Of a DNA stretch of 8,123 bases, positions 6,785 through 8,123 are shown in pieces; the first letter of the stretch is position 1, and each line of letters opens with the position of its first letter. The stretch covers positions 1 through 8,123 of the forward strand of contig JAUWCR010000050.1 in the NCBI GenBank assembly GCA_030609215.1, in the 5' to 3' direction. Source of the DNA: Actinomycetes bacterium (lineage in GTDB: Bacteria > Actinomycetota > Humimicrobiia > Humimicrobiales > Humimicrobiaceae). Under the pieces are notes generated by a model. That model searched no databases. It was not told the origin of the DNA and saw only the letters and a list, made by a program, of their open reading frames with translations. The position numbers and the translations under genes are program-made.

Positions 6785-7726
6785 TTGGAAACATGGAACA
6801 TACAGAAAGTTTTAAATTGGACAACTAGCTTTTTTAAAAGCAAAAATATTCTTCAACCAAAATTATCTGCAGAGCTTCTACTGGCTTCAGTTTTAAAATT
6901 ATCAAGGATGCAGCTATATCTAGATTATAATTATGTTTTAAATTCCAACCAATTAAAAAAATATAAAGGGTACATTAAAAAAAGATTAGAAAATATCCCT
7001 GTCCAGTATATCTTAAATGAAGCGTATTTTAGGAAAATCAAATTGTATGTAGACAGTAATGTTTTAATACCAAGACCAGAAACAGAACTTATTGTAGAAA
7101 AAGGATTTGAATGTATAAAAGGAATTTTAAGCTCTAAAAAGAAGATAAATATATTAGAGATTGGAACAGGAAGCGGAGCTATTGCCATAAGTATTGCTTC
7201 AGAGATCTATAATTATGATATTAGCGGAATTTCAAATTCATCATGGTATTTAATTGCAACTGATAGTAATAAGGAAGCACTGGAGATAGCAAAAAAAAAT
7301 GCAGAAAGAAATCTTTCCAGTGATAAATTGAGTAATATAGATTTTATAAATTGTGATATTTTTCCAGAGGAGAGCAGTGATTTCTTAAATAAATTTGAGG
7401 GTAAAATTGATTTGATAATTTCAAATCCTCCCTATATCAGTCAAGAAGATTATAGTAGTTTGCCTATAGAAGTAAAAAAGTTTGAACCAAAATCAGCTCT
7501 TATTGCTGGAAAAACAGGGCTGGAAGTATATGAAAAAATATTTAGTAAAGTAAAACCACTCATATCTTCTGATATGTGTTATATGGTATTTGAAACTGAC
7601 CCAAAGGTAAGCAGTTCCTTAGAGAAAATGGCAAAGGAAGAGTTAAAACCGAAGCAGGTGGAAATTAGTAAAGATTATAATTTAAGAGACAGGATTATAA
7701 CTATAAAAATGCAGGAAAAAAACTAG
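6785..7726 (+). CDS. prmC: Release factor glutamine N5-methyltransferase
   Basis: PrmC uses S-adenosylmethionine to methylate the glutamine of the GGQ motif in RF1 and RF2, which increases termination efficiency. The 313 residues show an N-terminal helical domain (about 1-80), the VQYILNEAYF segment (73-82), LIPRPETE (94-101), SAM motif I LEIGTGSGAIAIS (124-136), acidic Asp160 at the end of the second strand, and the substrate-binding NPPY at 214-217, the mark of amide-N methyltransferases. The C-terminal YNLRDRII (299-306) is also typical. The start is TTG 6785, with AGGAG at 6769-6773 inside the end of prfA, 11 bases upstream; no in-frame ATG is near. The pairing with prfA, with a six-base gap, is the classical enzyme-substrate gene pair. 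Between motif I and Asp160 there is a somewhat extended loop (about 141-153) that may be lineage-specific. Confidence 0.97.
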   Translation: METWNIQKVLNWTTSFFKSKNILQPKLSAELLLASVLKLSRMQLYLDYNYVLNSNQLKKYKGYIKKRLENIPVQYILNEAYFRKIKLYVDSNVLIPRPETELIVEKGFECIKGILSSKKKINILEIGTGSGAIAISIASEIYNYDISGISNSSWYLIATDSNKEALEIAKKNAERNLSSDKLSNIDFINCDIFPEESSDFLNKFEGKIDLIISNPPYISQEDYSSLPIEVKKFEPKSALIAGKTGLEVYEKIFSKVKPLISSDMCYMVFETDPKVSSSLEKMAKEELKPKQVEISKDYNLRDRIITIKMQEKN

Positions 7727-7971
7727 TACCCCGGATGTATTGGCTGCAGTATTGCATTCTAAAGGTTTTCCTTATATTAATTGACTTAAATATGCATATA
7801 GATATATATACTCCGAAGCCGGAATGGGTCCAGGATTAGTTCAACAATTCTTTCTGTAATAGATAACATACAAGGTAATTTATTTGCACAACAATCACCC
7901 AACTTAGATAGAAGATATATTAAATAATCAGTCATTTATAAAAATAACTGCTTACAAGCTCAGGGATTTTT

Positions 7972-8000
7972 TTAATAGCGTAAAAAGGTATTGATATAAT
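7972..8000 (+). promoter_or_regulatory. Putative sigma-A promoter
   Basis: TTAATA (7972-7977, four of six consensus bases) lies 17 bases before a perfect TATAAT (7995-8000). Transcription would start near 8007, directly before the foldable segment 8013-8079. Chance matches are frequent in such AT-rich DNA, but the perfect -10 and ideal spacing are better than at the other candidates here. Confidence 0.4.
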
Positions 8001-8012
8001 GGGAAGTATATC

Positions 8013-8079
8013 ATCAAATGGGAGTTGGGAAATTTTCACTCCAACGGGACGATCAGCTTTCCTATTTCTGCCATTTGAT
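8013..8079 (+). repeat. Inverted repeat / foldable segment, possible structured RNA
   Basis: ATCAAATGG (8013-8021) and CCATTTGAT (8071-8079) form a perfect 9-bp closing stem. Inside, GTTGG (8024-8028) pairs with CCAAC (8041-8045), and GGAAA (8028-8032) could alternatively pair with TTTCC (8058-8062). The enclosed bases are less AT-rich than the flanks. It lies just behind a promoter-like sequence. I do not match it to a known riboswitch or small-RNA family. Confidence 0.35.
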
Positions 8080-8103
8080 AGCTAAAACAAGGGGCAATAA
8101 TAG

Positions 8104-8123
8104 AGACCTTTGCAAAACACCCC
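8104..8123 (+). mobile_element. Possible end of an insertion sequence, cut by the window edge
   Basis: The last 20 bases, AGAGACCTTTGCAAAACACC and onward, resemble from memory the GAGACCTTTGCAAAA-type terminal inverted repeats of some DDE-transposase insertion sequences. Only this edge is in view: no transposase, no second repeat and no target duplication can be seen, so this is a tentative call. Confidence 0.25.

Larger units (their letters stand above)
7727..8123. other. Region without an intact gene; degraded coding-like fragments
   Basis: About 400 bases after prmC lack an intact gene on either strand. Short open stretches occur in shifting frames: a DVLAAVLHSKGFPYIN stretch (7734-7781), a 35-codon ORF from ATG 7735 without a ribosome binding site, and a start-less frame 7802-7927 that includes RISSTILSVID. 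The last phrase resembles the STI-V-D motif near the end of TsaC/Sua5 threonylcarbamoyl-AMP synthases, whose gene often follows prmC; a decayed tsaC is possible but unproven. No clear terminator for the prmC unit is seen; an 8-of-9-bp hairpin (7929-7950) is followed only later by a T-run (7967-7973). Confidence 0.5.

Noticed and set aside
6534..6843. Overlapping minus-strand ORFs of 96 and 61 residues at the prfA/prmC junction
   Set aside because: Both are shadows of the conserved RF1 C-terminus and the PrmC start, with Phe- and Leu-rich low-complexity translations.
7781..7810. AT-rich alternating run near TATGCATATAGATATATATA as an origin or repeat array
   Set aside because: It is a short simple-sequence stretch without repeated units, DnaA boxes or flanking direct repeats.
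7735..7842. 35-codon ORF from ATG 7735 just after prmC
   Set aside because: There is no ribosome binding site, no recognisable motif, and coding-like phrases occur in other frames of the same stretch, which suggests decay.

Overview
This window is an AT-rich stretch of bacterial chromosome that carries ordinary core genes. The traits point to a low-GC Firmicutes-like lineage such as Clostridia or a similar anaerobe (Atribacterota is also possible): a class I T-box leader, an archaeal-type cofactor-independent phosphoglycerate mutase, a TrpB2-type tryptophan synthase beta chain, frequent TTG starts, and the gene order rho-rpmE-DUF1385-prfA-prmC. The taxonomic guess is inference from gene content; no marker gene was compared.

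Layout, all genes on the + strand. Positions 1-506 hold the C-terminal part of apgM (glycolysis), closed by a probable intrinsic terminator. A promoter at about 621-649 then starts a T-box leader (about 652-938). Its specifier reads UGG (Trp) and its acceptor-end bulge reads UGGC, which fits tRNA-Trp with G73. After roughly 300 bases with only a possible 30-codon ORF comes trpB2 (1247-2608), followed by a strong hairpin. The T-box therefore places trpB2 under control of uncharged tRNA-Trp; no trpA or other trp gene is visible.

Positions 2682-7726 form the information-processing block. A probable promoter lies about 250 bases before rho, which starts at TTG. It is followed by rpmE (ribosomal protein L31, zinc-ribbon form), a DUF1385 membrane protein (YqhQ family), prfA (release factor 1) and prmC (the methyltransferase that modifies the GGQ glutamine of release factors). 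The last three are closely spaced and probably cotranscribed, joining transcription termination, the ribosome and translation termination in one cluster.

The final 400 bases (7727-8123) hold no intact gene. They contain short broken coding-like stretches, a good sigma-A-type promoter at 7972-8000 followed by a 67-base foldable segment, and, at the very edge, a sequence that resembles the terminal repeat of an insertion sequence. No CRISPR array, tRNA, rRNA, defence system or clearly novel system is visible. The most notable items are the Trp T-box on a lone trpB2, the rho leader, and the small structured segment near the right end.
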